Positions 18,401 through 26,422 of a stretch of 64,000 nucleotides of DNA are shown here, piece after piece. The DNA lies in contig NZ_JAIUZI010000008.1 of the NCBI RefSeq assembly GCF_020171285.1, positions 186,001 through 250,000 of the forward strand, written 5' to 3'. The DNA is from Seohaeicola saemankumensis. GTDB lineage: Bacteria; Pseudomonadota; Alphaproteobacteria; Rhodobacterales; Rhodobacteraceae. Each line of letters starts with the position of its first letter. Position 1 is the stretch's first letter. The notes below the pieces were generated by a model, which saw only the letters and a program-made list of their open reading frames with translations, did no database searches and was not told the DNA's origin. A program made the translations under genes and the position numbers.

Positions 18401-19212
18401 GGGTGATGCTTTCCTGGCCAGCCGTGCGTTTCGCCGGCCCCGTCGCGGGCCCAGCGGAAGAGGGCATCGTAGAGGATCATTCCGGCGTCAAGCTGGGCCA
18501 GATCATCCTTGCAGGCGCGCGACAGCCCCACGGACAGCGCCAGCAGCCCGGCGGCTTCTGCGACGGTGTCGCAGCGGCCGGTGTCGGCGGCGCGGATCAC
18601 ATCGGCCATCGTGTCCAGCGCCGGACAGGCGAGCCCGAACCCCTCGACCATCGCGTCAAAGGTGCACCGGTCGCCGACATGGGTCCAGGGCGCGTCCGGA
18701 GTGTCGAACGGCGTGGCCTCGAACCGCTCTGCGACGCCGTCGACCTCGGCCGGGGGAACAAACAGGACCTCGGCGGCGGGGTCGACAAAGCGCCGGATCA
18801 GCCAGGGGCAGGCGATCCGGTCGATCTTGGGCCGATGGCGGGTGACCCAGCGGGTCGGCCCGCCGGTCCAGCCCGGACCGATGGCGGCGGTCGGGACCAG
18901 CGGCAGCGCCGCCGCGCGCCAGGCCTCGGTGCCGCCTTCGAGCACGATGGCGAGCAGGCCATGCCCGCGCAGAACGGCGGCGGCGCCATGGCTGAGTTTC
19001 AGACCGCCGTGGCAGACCACCACCACCTGCCGCCCGCGCAGCGCGTCGGCGCAGCTCGCCACCTCGCGGTGCGGCCAGCGCCGGGCGGTCGGGATCAGGC
19101 CGGCGTGGGCCTCGAAATCCGCGTCGGTGCGCACGTCGATCACGGCCGGGGCATCCGGCGTGCCGATCAGGCGGAACAGGGCGGCGGGGGATATGGAGTT
19201 GAAAGCGGACAT
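18397..19212 (-). CDS. Rhodanese-ChrB fusion protein, chromate resistance
   Basis: A 271-residue protein with two domains. The N-terminal part (about residues 5-105) is a rhodanese-like domain (VIDVRTDADFEAH) with a cysteine loop VVVCHGG. The C-terminal part (about 128-265) matches the ChrB C-terminal domain, with RIACPWLIRRFVDP and a heme-binding-like histidine/cysteine region. ChrB proteins are linked to chromate sensing or reduction. The stop overlaps the chrA start, so the pair is co-translated. An AAGGA site precedes the ATG. The rhodanese fusion is a known variant but its role in chromate resistance is not settled. Confidence 0.85.
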   Translation of the reverse strand: MSAFNSISPAALFRLIGTPDAPAVIDVRTDADFEAHAGLIPTARRWPHREVASCADALRGRQVVVVCHGGLKLSHGAAAVLRGHGLLAIVLEGGTEAWRAAALPLVPTAAIGPGWTGGPTRWVTRHRPKIDRIACPWLIRRFVDPAAEVLFVPPAEVDGVAERFEATPFDTPDAPWTHVGDRCTFDAMVEGFGLACPALDTMADVIRAADTGRCDTVAEAAGLLALSVGLSRACKDDLAQLDAGMILYDALFRWARDGAGETHGWPGKHHP

Positions 19213-19367
19213 GATGCATCCTTCGGCTGAATCAGCAAAGAATGCGAAACTTGGGCCGGGGCCTTACGGGGCGTTCGCATGTCGGCCCCATGAGTTCCCG
19301 GTTACAGCAGCCGGCCGTGACCGGTCAAGGTGCCGGTTCCCGAAAAATGCGCGAGGCCCGGCCCGGC

Positions 19368-19799
19368 TCAGACCCAGTCCAGCCGCTGGCCGGTCATGCA
19401 GATTGGCAGGGTTTCGGCGGGAAACAGGCCCAGCTGCTCGAGCAGCGTGACATAGTCCATCTGGTTATAGGCCTCGACCATCTTGCCGTTCTCGAACCGC
19501 GTCATCACCTGGCCGGTCACCTCGATCGGTGCGCCGTTGTCGGCTCGTGTCGTCTGGACCCTGATCATGGCCGCCACCCAGTCGTCTGCTTCGATCGCCT
19601 TCAGCATATCGACCTTGAAGGCCCCCACATGCGCCTGAAAGGCCATCACCAGATCGCGAAAGTCATCCACGCCCATCTGCATCTCGGGGACAACCCCCTG
19701 CGCGATGGTTCCCGGGTCGAAAAAATCGCCGATCACGTCCAGGTTGCCGTTTTCCCAGACCTCTTCGTACCAGCGACGCAACACTTCCGTTTTTGTCAT
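19368..19799 (-). CDS. SnoaL/NTF2-like protein
   Basis: A 143-residue protein with the cone-shaped alpha+beta-barrel pattern of SnoaL-like polyketide cyclases and related ester hydrolases: RRWYEEVWENGNLDVIGDFF at the N-terminus and the strand region GAPIEVTGQVMTRFENGKMVE. Such folds often serve as small-molecule-binding or isomerase enzymes. No partner gene indicates a substrate. It is preceded by a weak ribosome site and stands alone. Confidence 0.75.
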   Translation of the reverse strand: MTKTEVLRRWYEEVWENGNLDVIGDFFDPGTIAQGVVPEMQMGVDDFRDLVMAFQAHVGAFKVDMLKAIEADDWVAAMIRVQTTRADNGAPIEVTGQVMTRFENGKMVEAYNQMDYVTLLEQLGLFPAETLPICMTGQRLDWV

Positions 19800-20606
19800 C
19801 GGACATCTCCACGCTTTTGCGCAGGATGGCGCAGAACTCTGAACAATCCATAAACGGGGGATGGGGAAAGTGCAGGCTTCTGTTGCCAGGTGCCTGCGAA
19901 CCCCGCCTTACGCGGCTAGGCGCAAGGGCTTAAGTTTCGGTCTTGTTACTGCTTACGCAGCAACGGCAACCGGAGCACGATTGTCATTTGCAATTGTACT
20001 AGTTTCGCCGATAACGGTGGCAGACAGCCGGAACAAAGCTAACCCCTTTAGACGTTCGTCGATCCTGTTTCGGCCCCATGATCCCCAAATGAAGGATTTT
20101 GGTGGAGCCGCCGGGTACCGCCCCCGGGTCCGATCCGCTTATTACGAGCGCGTTTATGTTCATAGTCCCCGAGGGAACGTCAGGAACATAAGATGCCGGG
20201 CGCGGGATTTGAAGTGGTTTGTTGCGAAAACCGGAATTTCCGGGGGCGGCGTTCGTGCCGCTTGTCCGCATCGCGCGACATTGCCAAAGCTGGACAATCA
20301 GAACGATCTGCGACGTGGCCGCGAATCACCAAAGCGGGTGTTATGATCGTCTCGGCGGCCGTCGCGATCATCGGGTTCGCTACAGAAACTCGCCATATTC
20401 CGGCCCAATGGGCCCGCAGCAAGGCCATTGTTCCGGGTTTTGAGACAATCGGTTACGAGAATGCCCGCTTCTCGATAAAATTTTGCCCAAGTCGCAAGGA
20501 AGCGGTAACCTTTTCTTAAGGGGCTCTTGCACAGCGGATCCATTTCCGTGCGGTTGCAGGTCGCGATGTCTGACGCGAGCCCCGCGCGCCGAAACAGGAG
20601 TGTGGA
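19800..20606. other. 807-base region without a supported gene
   Basis: Several short open frames cross this stretch on both strands, but none has a ribosome site plus a coherent protein composition. Base composition drops in places below the surrounding core genome. The last 15 bases hold a good ribosome site (AGGAG) for the VWA-Hint gene. The long gap could carry the promoter of that gene or a decayed gene; nothing more can be supported. Confidence 0.5.
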
Positions 20607-22274
20607 ATGGTTGACCTGACGAGATCCTATGACGAGTCCACGGTGACCGGGGTGCCGATTGACCCCGAGTCGAACAATCCGATTCAAGTCGATCAGACAT
20701 CCTACATCCAGACGCTGTATGACGGTACACCGCCCGAAAACGACGGCGTCGGCGAGGACGGGTTCGACGTGTCCGTGAACCTGACCGGGACCAATGTCGC
20801 CGAAGAGGTCAACATCTGCGTGGTGATCGACAAATCCGGCTCCACCTCGGACAGCTCGGGCACTGATTTCAACGGTGACGGCACCAATGAAACCATCCTC
20901 GAGGCGGAACTGATCGCGGCGCTGACCCTGTTTGATGCCTATGTCGATGCGGGCTACGACCCGTCCGAGATCACCATCTCTCTGACCGCCTACGACGACA
21001 CCGCCACCGTCTACGGTTCCTATACCCTGGACGAGCGGGCGGATTTCGTGGATGCGCTGAACGACATCCGCGACGACGGCCCCGGCGGCAGTACCAATTT
21101 CGTGGCCGGCCTGAACTCTGTCGACGAGGCCTGGACCGCCTCTGGGGCGGATCCCGACGCCACCAACATCGTCGCCTTCCTGTCGGATGGCGAACCCTGG
21201 CCACCCCTTCCTCCGCAGGACATCGAAGGCGCCCGCGAGGCGCTGGAGGATGAGTGGGGGGCGGTGATCTCGGGGATCGGGCTGGGCGCCAACAGCTCGG
21301 TCGAAGATCTGGACCGTCTGGACAACACCGGCGGCGCCGACCAGGTGCTGTCGACCGACGAACTGCTCGACATCGTGGTCGAGCCGCTGACCGATGCGGA
21401 ATTCCTGCGCTTCGAGATCGAGATCGAGGGTTTTGACGTCAACGGAGATCCGCAGACCCAGACGATCACGGTTGACGAAACCACCGTGGACGCCAACGGC
21501 GACCCGGTGCTGATCACCACCCAGCTTGGCTGGTCGATCGACTGCCTCGAACTGGATCCGATCTTTAGCCCGACGCAGGATCTGACCGTGACCTTCAACG
21601 GCATCTTCGCCGAGGATCCGGGCAATCCGGGCAGCGGTGAACAGGTCGTCACCACCCAGCACACGATTTCGCTGGTGATCTGTTTCGTGACCGGCACCCA
21701 GATCCTGACACCGGGCGGTCTGGTCGCCGTCGAGGATCTGGTTGCGGGCGACCGGGTGGTGACCCGCGATCACGGCGCGCAGCCGATCCGCTGGATCGGC
21801 AGTTCCACGGTTTCGCCGGGGCGCATGACCATTCGGCCCGATCTGCGGCCCGTGCTGATCCGCAAGGGCGCGCTGGGCGAGGAGCAGCCGAACCGCGACA
21901 TGCAGCTGTCGCGGCAGCACCGGGTGCTGATCCGCGACTGGCGGGCCGAGATGCTGTTCGGCTCGGGCGAGGGGGTTCTGGTGCCGGCGGTGGCGCTGTG
22001 CAACGACGGCACGATCACGGAACAGCGGCCCGACGCGCCGGTGACCTATGTCCACATGCTGTTCGACGACCACGAGATCGTCTATGCCGACGGCATCGAA
22101 ACCGAGAGCTTTCACCCCGCCAACCGCACCCTTTCGGCGATGGACGATGACCAGCGGCGCGAGTTGCTGGCGCTGTTCCCCGAACTGGAAGGCGAGGCGG
22201 AGTTCGCCTTTGACACCGCCCGCCACCACCTGCGCGGACGCGAAGGCCGGGTGCTGGGCGCGGTCGACGAATAA
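20607..22274 (+). CDS. VWA domain protein with C-terminal Hint domain
   Basis: A 555-residue protein. Residues about 67-260 form a von Willebrand A domain with a MIDAS start DKSGSTS (Asp75) that could bind metal and ligand. Residues about 357-500 match the Hint_2 (hedgehog/intein) domain. It begins CFVTGTQILTPGG and continues LSRQHRVLI, including the block-B-type histidine. No ordinary signal peptide is visible; related roseobacter proteins are thought to be exported by type I systems. Hint domains can self-cleave peptide bonds, but activity of this subgroup is not established. Substrate or partner unknown. Confidence 0.85.
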   Translation: MVDLTRSYDESTVTGVPIDPESNNPIQVDQTSYIQTLYDGTPPENDGVGEDGFDVSVNLTGTNVAEEVNICVVIDKSGSTSDSSGTDFNGDGTNETILEAELIAALTLFDAYVDAGYDPSEITISLTAYDDTATVYGSYTLDERADFVDALNDIRDDGPGGSTNFVAGLNSVDEAWTASGADPDATNIVAFLSDGEPWPPLPPQDIEGAREALEDEWGAVISGIGLGANSSVEDLDRLDNTGGADQVLSTDELLDIVVEPLTDAEFLRFEIEIEGFDVNGDPQTQTITVDETTVDANGDPVLITTQLGWSIDCLELDPIFSPTQDLTVTFNGIFAEDPGNPGSGEQVVTTQHTISLVICFVTGTQILTPGGLVAVEDLVAGDRVVTRDHGAQPIRWIGSSTVSPGRMTIRPDLRPVLIRKGALGEEQPNRDMQLSRQHRVLIRDWRAEMLFGSGEGVLVPAVALCNDGTITEQRPDAPVTYVHMLFDDHEIVYADGIETESFHPANRTLSAMDDDQRRELLALFPELEGEAEFAFDTARHHLRGREGRVLGAVDE

Positions 22275-22333
22275 CCCCGGCGCCGGATGGAACAGTCAAC
22301 GGCGCTTGGGATCGTCCAGGCGCCGTTTGCGTA

Positions 22334-23059
22334 TCAGCGCGCCCGCTTGGCCATCACGTCGCGGGCCAGCGACTGGGTGTAGCCCGACAATTCCTTCAGC
22401 GTGTCATCGACAGCCGGCGCATCGCGCCGTTCCAGCGCATCCGCGATCGCGGTGTGCAGCGAAACGATCTGATTGCGCGACCGGGCGGTGAAGGTGATCA
22501 TGTTCATCAGCGGCTGCATGCCTTCGACCGCGCCGGCCAGCTGGTAGGACAGCACCGGGTTTTGCGCCCCGTCCACCAGCGCCCGGTGAAACGCCACATC
22601 TGAATCGCAGAACGCCTCGTCGGTCAGGCCGGGTTGCTGCTGGCGGTGGATCTCGGCGCGCATGGTCGCGAGGTGATCGGCGGTGCGGCGCTGGGCCGAC
22701 AGCGGCGCACAGGCCCGTTCCAGCGCATAGCGCGCCTCGCAGGCGGTGTCGAAACTGACGGCGTTCATGCTCAGCAGCAGGGTGGATGTGGTGATCTGCT
22801 GCGCATAGGCGTCGGGAAAGCTCAGCCGGTTCACAAACGCGCCGCCGGTGGCGCCGCGCTGGGTCCGGATCAGCGATTGCGCCGCCAGCCGCTTGAGCGC
22901 CTCGCGCACCGTGGGGCGTGACACGTTGAACTGGTCGGCCATCTCGGCCTCGGACGGCAGCCGTTCGTCCACGATCAGTTTGCCATCGACAATTGCGTCG
23001 CGGATGGCCTGGGCAATCTGCGCGGACAGGTCGGCGGAACTGTTGGGATCAATTTTCAT
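22334..23059 (-). CDS. FadR-subfamily GntR transcriptional regulator
   Basis: A 241-residue regulator. The winged helix occupies about residues 8-75 (AIRDAIVDGKLIVDERLPSE and FNVSRPTVREALKRL), followed by an all-helical FCD effector domain with typical His/Asp contacts (about 95-225). The gene faces the dmdA-acuI gene set, with a 24-base double operator between the two starts. I infer that it represses its own gene and the divergent operon and is released by a DMSP-derived or acryloyl-type metabolite. GntR-type regulators beside dmdA are known in roseobacters; the ligand here is not known. Confidence 0.87.
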   Translation of the reverse strand: MKIDPNSSADLSAQIAQAIRDAIVDGKLIVDERLPSEAEMADQFNVSRPTVREALKRLAAQSLIRTQRGATGGAFVNRLSFPDAYAQQITTSTLLLSMNAVSFDTACEARYALERACAPLSAQRRTADHLATMRAEIHRQQQPGLTDEAFCDSDVAFHRALVDGAQNPVLSYQLAGAVEGMQPLMNMITFTARSRNQIVSLHTAIADALERRDAPAVDDTLKELSGYTQSLARDVMAKRAR

Positions 23060-23076
23060 CTGTGCACTTTTCTATT

Positions 23077-23100
23077 TGTCAGACATTTAAAAGTCTGACA
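23077..23100. promoter_or_regulatory. GntR/FCD-type double operator
   Basis: The intergenic region contains TGTCAGAC-N8-GTCTGACA, a perfect 8+8 inverted repeat. Each arm is itself almost a full FCD-type half-site palindrome (TGTCAGACA and AGTCTGACA), so it can also be read as two adjacent sites 15 bases apart. It lies 18 bases from the regulator start and 46 bases from the DUF2182 start, well placed to control both divergent promoters. Confidence 0.72.
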
Positions 23101-23145
23101 TTTAAATTGCAAGGGCTGAGTCGCCGAACACCGGGGGAGGAGCGC

Positions 23146-23904
23146 ATGTTCGCGGAGCGTATCAGGGCCATGGCGGCCCCGCACTGGTTGGGTTTGTTCG
23201 GGCTGATCATCGTGGCCTGGGCGGTGCTCTACGTGATGTCAGTACCAGCCGAGCTGCGCCAGTTGAATGGGGTTTATGGCGCGGCGTTCTGGGACAGCCT
23301 GTGCACCCTGACCCCTGACGCGGCGGGCTGGATGCGCATGGTGGCGATGTGGGCGCTGATGTCGGCCGCGATGATGTCGCCCACGGTTCTGCCCGCACTG
23401 GCAACCTATGACGACCTCGGCCACAGCACGCAGACTCACATGGGCCGCCTGGTGGCCGGCTATCTGACGGTCTGGCTGGGCTTTTCGGTCCTGGCCGCCA
23501 GCGCCCAGCTGATCGGCCTGCGCCTGGGCCTGCTGGACCCGCTGGGCCAGAGCGCCACGCGGCTGCTGTCGGCGGCCCTGCTGGCCGGGGCCGGCCTCTA
23601 CCAGTTTGCACCGATCAAGGAAGCCTGCCTGAGCAAATGCCGCTCGCCGATGAATTTCTTCATGGCCCATTGGGACGAAGGGGCATGGCGCAACGGGCTG
23701 CGGCTGGGGCTGGTCTGCCTGGGGTGCTGCTGGGCGCTGATGGCGCTGGCCTTTGTCGGCGGGGTGATGAACCTCGGCTTCATGGCCGTGGCCACCGTGA
23801 TCATGATTTTGGAGAAGCTGCCCGACATCGGGCGGTATGTGACCCGGCCCCTGGGCGTGCTGCTGATCGCAGGCGCCGGTCTGGTCGCGTTTGGAGTGGG
23901 ATGA
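23146..23904 (+). CDS. DUF2182 predicted metal-binding membrane protein
   Basis: A 252-residue membrane protein with six to seven hydrophobic segments. DUF2182 features include MVAMWALMSAAMMSPTVLP near residue 65, a Cys/Lys loop KEACLSKCRSP (about 165) and the CLGCCWALM motif near 190; these thiols and methionines suggest metal binding. Start ATG 23146 follows GGGGGAGG. It is the first gene after the operator and directly precedes the DUF1326 gene. DUF2182 and DUF1326 proteins are regularly paired; their reaction is unproved. Confidence 0.83.
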   Translation: MFAERIRAMAAPHWLGLFGLIIVAWAVLYVMSVPAELRQLNGVYGAAFWDSLCTLTPDAAGWMRMVAMWALMSAAMMSPTVLPALATYDDLGHSTQTHMGRLVAGYLTVWLGFSVLAASAQLIGLRLGLLDPLGQSATRLLSAALLAGAGLYQFAPIKEACLSKCRSPMNFFMAHWDEGAWRNGLRLGLVCLGCCWALMALAFVGGVMNLGFMAVATVIMILEKLPDIGRYVTRPLGVLLIAGAGLVAFGVG

Positions 23905-23916
23905 GGAGACCCTGAC

Positions 23917-24603
23917 ATGGCAAGTGACAAACTGGAAGTCGCCAGCAAGATCGACAGCCGCCACCCGGCGGCCGAGCACAAGGACCCCGGCCTGACGCCC
24001 TGGGCGATCAAGGGCGAACTGGTGCTGAACTGCAATTGCACCGTGTTCTGCCCCTGTGTCGTCAGCCTTGGCAAACACGAGCCGACCGAGGGGCACTGCC
24101 AGACCTGGGGCGGGGTGCGCATCGACAGTGGCCATTACGGTGACGAGGATCTCTCGGGCCTCAACATCGGCCTGCTGATCGAGATCCCCGGCATGATGTC
24201 GCGCGGCAACTGGAAGGCCGCCGTCTTTATCGACGACCGCGCGTCCTATGCCGCCTACGAGGGGCTGGTGCGGATCTTCAGCGGCCAGGCCAAGGGCACG
24301 ACGGGTCTGTTCAACGTTCTGGTCGGCGAATTCCTCGGCGCCGAACGGCAGCCGGTGACCTACGTCAACGACGGCAAGCTGCGCCACATCACCGTGGGCC
24401 GCAAGATCCAGGGCACCGTGTTCCCGGTCGAGGGCAAGAACAAGGACGAGGATGTCGTCATCCGCAACACCGAATACTGGATGGGTCCCGATATCACCGT
24501 CGCCACCGCCAGCAAGGGCCGCGTGCGGGCCTTTGGCCGGGTCTGGGATTTCGAGGGTCGCTCGGCCGAGATCTGCCAGATCGACTGGCACGGACCACGC
24601 TGA
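23917..24603 (+). CDS. DUF1326 domain protein
   Basis: A 228-residue soluble protein with the DUF1326 hallmark cysteine cluster LNCNCTVFCPCVVS at about residues 32-45, which could bind copper or another soft metal. The remainder is a beta-rich domain without known catalytic residues. It starts 13 bases after the DUF2182 stop, in the standard DUF2182-DUF1326 order, and is followed by dmdA after 71 bases. Function unknown; a role as metal-loaded partner of the membrane protein is inferred from the conserved pairing. Confidence 0.82.
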   Translation: MASDKLEVASKIDSRHPAAEHKDPGLTPWAIKGELVLNCNCTVFCPCVVSLGKHEPTEGHCQTWGGVRIDSGHYGDEDLSGLNIGLLIEIPGMMSRGNWKAAVFIDDRASYAAYEGLVRIFSGQAKGTTGLFNVLVGEFLGAERQPVTYVNDGKLRHITVGRKIQGTVFPVEGKNKDEDVVIRNTEYWMGPDITVATASKGRVRAFGRVWDFEGRSAEICQIDWHGPR

Positions 24604-24674
24604 GGCATCACCGGGCCGCGTCCCGCCACCCGAGGCGCGGTCACCCGCATTCCATTGCTTTGGAGAGAGACGCA

Positions 24675-25778
24675 ATGGCACTGATCTCACCTTCGCGCCG
24701 CCTGCGGCGCACCCCGTTTTCCGATGGCGTCGAAGCCGCCGGGGTCAAGGCCTACACGGTCTATAATCACATGCTTCTGCCCACTGTCTTTGACAGTGTC
24801 GAAGCGGATTACCATCACCTCAAGACCCATGTTCAGATCTGGGATGTCGCCTGTGAACGCCAGGTCGAACTGCGCGGACCCGACGCGGGACGCCTGATGC
24901 AGATGCTGACCCCGCGCGACCTGCGCGGCATGACGCCGGGCCAGTGCTTCTATGTTCCAATCGTCGATGAAACCGGCGGCATGCTGAACGATCCGGTGGC
25001 GGTGAAACTGGCCGAGGACCGCTGGTGGGTGTCGATTGCCGACAGCGACCTGCTGTATTGGGTCAAGGGGATCGCCAATGGCTGGCGGATGGATGTGCTG
25101 GTGGATGAACCCGATGTGTCGCCGCTGGCGATACAGGGACCAAAGGCCGAAGAGCTGATGGTGCGGGTGTTCGGCGAAACCGTCCGCAACATCCGCTTTT
25201 TCCGGTTTGGCGTGTACCAGTTCCAGGGCCGCGACCTGGTGATCGCCCGGTCGGGGTATTCCAAGCAGGGCGGGTTCGAGATCTACCTCGAGGGATCCGA
25301 GCTGGGGATGCCGCTGTGGCACAAGCTCTTCGAGGCGGGCGCGGATCTGAACGTGCGGGCCGGCTGCCCGAACCTGATCGAGCGGATCGAGGGCGGGCTG
25401 CTGAGCTATGGCAATGACATGACCGACGACAACACGCCGCATGAATGCGGGCTGGGCCGGTTCTGCAACACCCATACGGCGATCGGCTGCATCGGCCGCG
25501 ACGCCCTGCTGCGGGTGGCCAAGGAAGGCCCGGTGCGCCAGATCCGTCCGATCGCCATTGACGGCGATCCGGTGCCGCCCTGCGACCGGTTCTGGCCGGT
25601 CTTTGCCTCGGGCAAGCCGGTGGGGCGGGTGTCCTCGGCGGCCTGGTCGCCGGATTTCCGAACCAATGTTTCCATCGGCATGATCCGTATGACACATTGG
25701 GATGCCGGCACCCGGCTGGAGGTGGAAACGCCGGACGGGATGCGCACGGCCACCGTGCGCGAGGCGTTCTGGCTGTGA
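24675..25778 (+). CDS. dmdA: Dimethylsulfoniopropionate demethylase
   Basis: A 367-residue protein of the GcvT (aminomethyltransferase) fold. It matches roseobacter DmdA over its whole length: the opening SPSRRLRRTPFSDGVEAAG, then HMLLPTVFDSVEADYHHLK, QIWDVACERQVELRGPDA, GGMLNDPVAVKL and LSYGNDMTDDNTPHECGL. DmdA transfers a methyl group from DMSP to tetrahydrofolate, giving methylmercaptopropionate and 5-methyl-THF, the first step of DMSP demethylation. Start ATG 24675 follows GGAGAGAG. The ordinary glycine-cleavage T protein and sarcosine dehydrogenases share the fold, but the N-terminal matches favour DmdA. acuI lies two genes downstream, as in other roseobacters. Confidence 0.93.
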   Translation: MALISPSRRLRRTPFSDGVEAAGVKAYTVYNHMLLPTVFDSVEADYHHLKTHVQIWDVACERQVELRGPDAGRLMQMLTPRDLRGMTPGQCFYVPIVDETGGMLNDPVAVKLAEDRWWVSIADSDLLYWVKGIANGWRMDVLVDEPDVSPLAIQGPKAEELMVRVFGETVRNIRFFRFGVYQFQGRDLVIARSGYSKQGGFEIYLEGSELGMPLWHKLFEAGADLNVRAGCPNLIERIEGGLLSYGNDMTDDNTPHECGLGRFCNTHTAIGCIGRDALLRVAKEGPVRQIRPIAIDGDPVPPCDRFWPVFASGKPVGRVSSAAWSPDFRTNVSIGMIRMTHWDAGTRLEVETPDGMRTATVREAFWL

Positions 25779-25808
25779 CGGTGCGCGACCAGTGAAAGGA
25801 GCCAAAGG

Positions 25809-26321
25809 ATGATCGACCCCGACTACTGCAGGACGATGGCGCGCTACAATGCGTGGCAGAACAGCCAGTGGACCGAGTTTCTTCTCGCTCTGCCGGAGGA
25901 AGAAGCGCGGCGGGACCGGGGGGCGTTCTTTGGCTCGATCCTGGCGACGCTGAACCATGTGCTGTGGGGGGATTGCCTGTGGATGAGCCGGTTCGATGGC
26001 GGCGCGGCGCCGTCGGTTCCCGGCACGCGCAGCCATGAGACGACACAGAGCGTTGCGGACTGGATCGAGGCGCGCAGCCAGATGGACCGCCGGATCACCA
26101 CCTGGGCCGACAGCCTGGACCGCGAGAGCCTGGCCCAGGACCTGACCTGGTGGTCGGGGATGAGCGGACAGGAGATGTCGAAACCTCTGGCCCTGTGCGT
26201 CACGCATTTTTTCAACCACCAGACCCATCACCGCGGACAGGCGCATGCGATGCTGACGGCGACGGGCAGCAAGGCACCGGTGAGCGACCTGGTGTTCATG
26301 CCGGACAAAGAGGGGGCGTGA
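25809..26321 (+). CDS. DinB family protein
   Basis: A 170-residue DinB/YfiT four-helix-bundle protein. The three metal-binding histidines are visible: one in LATLNHVLWGD (about residue 50) and two in FFNHQTHHRGQAH (about 140). Such proteins bind a divalent metal and many act as thiol-dependent S-transferases with mycothiol, bacillithiol or glutathione. It lies between dmdA and acuI with an AAAGGAG site. A thiol-transfer role toward DMSP-derived methanethiol or acrylate is a speculative context inference. Confidence 0.83.
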   Translation: MIDPDYCRTMARYNAWQNSQWTEFLLALPEEEARRDRGAFFGSILATLNHVLWGDCLWMSRFDGGAAPSVPGTRSHETTQSVADWIEARSQMDRRITTWADSLDRESLAQDLTWWSGMSGQEMSKPLALCVTHFFNHQTHHRGQAHAMLTATGSKAPVSDLVFMPDKEGA

Positions 26322-26422
26322 GGCCGGCGGCCGACGCGCCCAGCCGCCGGGGCAGGGAGCCTCCGGCGGGAGTATTTGACAAGAGATGAAACCGGGACAC
26401 CCGGACAAGCAAGGAGAGAATG

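Noticed and set aside
20298..22229. 643-codon minus-strand open frame opposite the VWA-Hint gene
   Set aside because: The plus-strand frame has clear VWA and Hint motifs; the antisense frame is rich in Arg/Gly/His, as expected for a GC-rich shadow.
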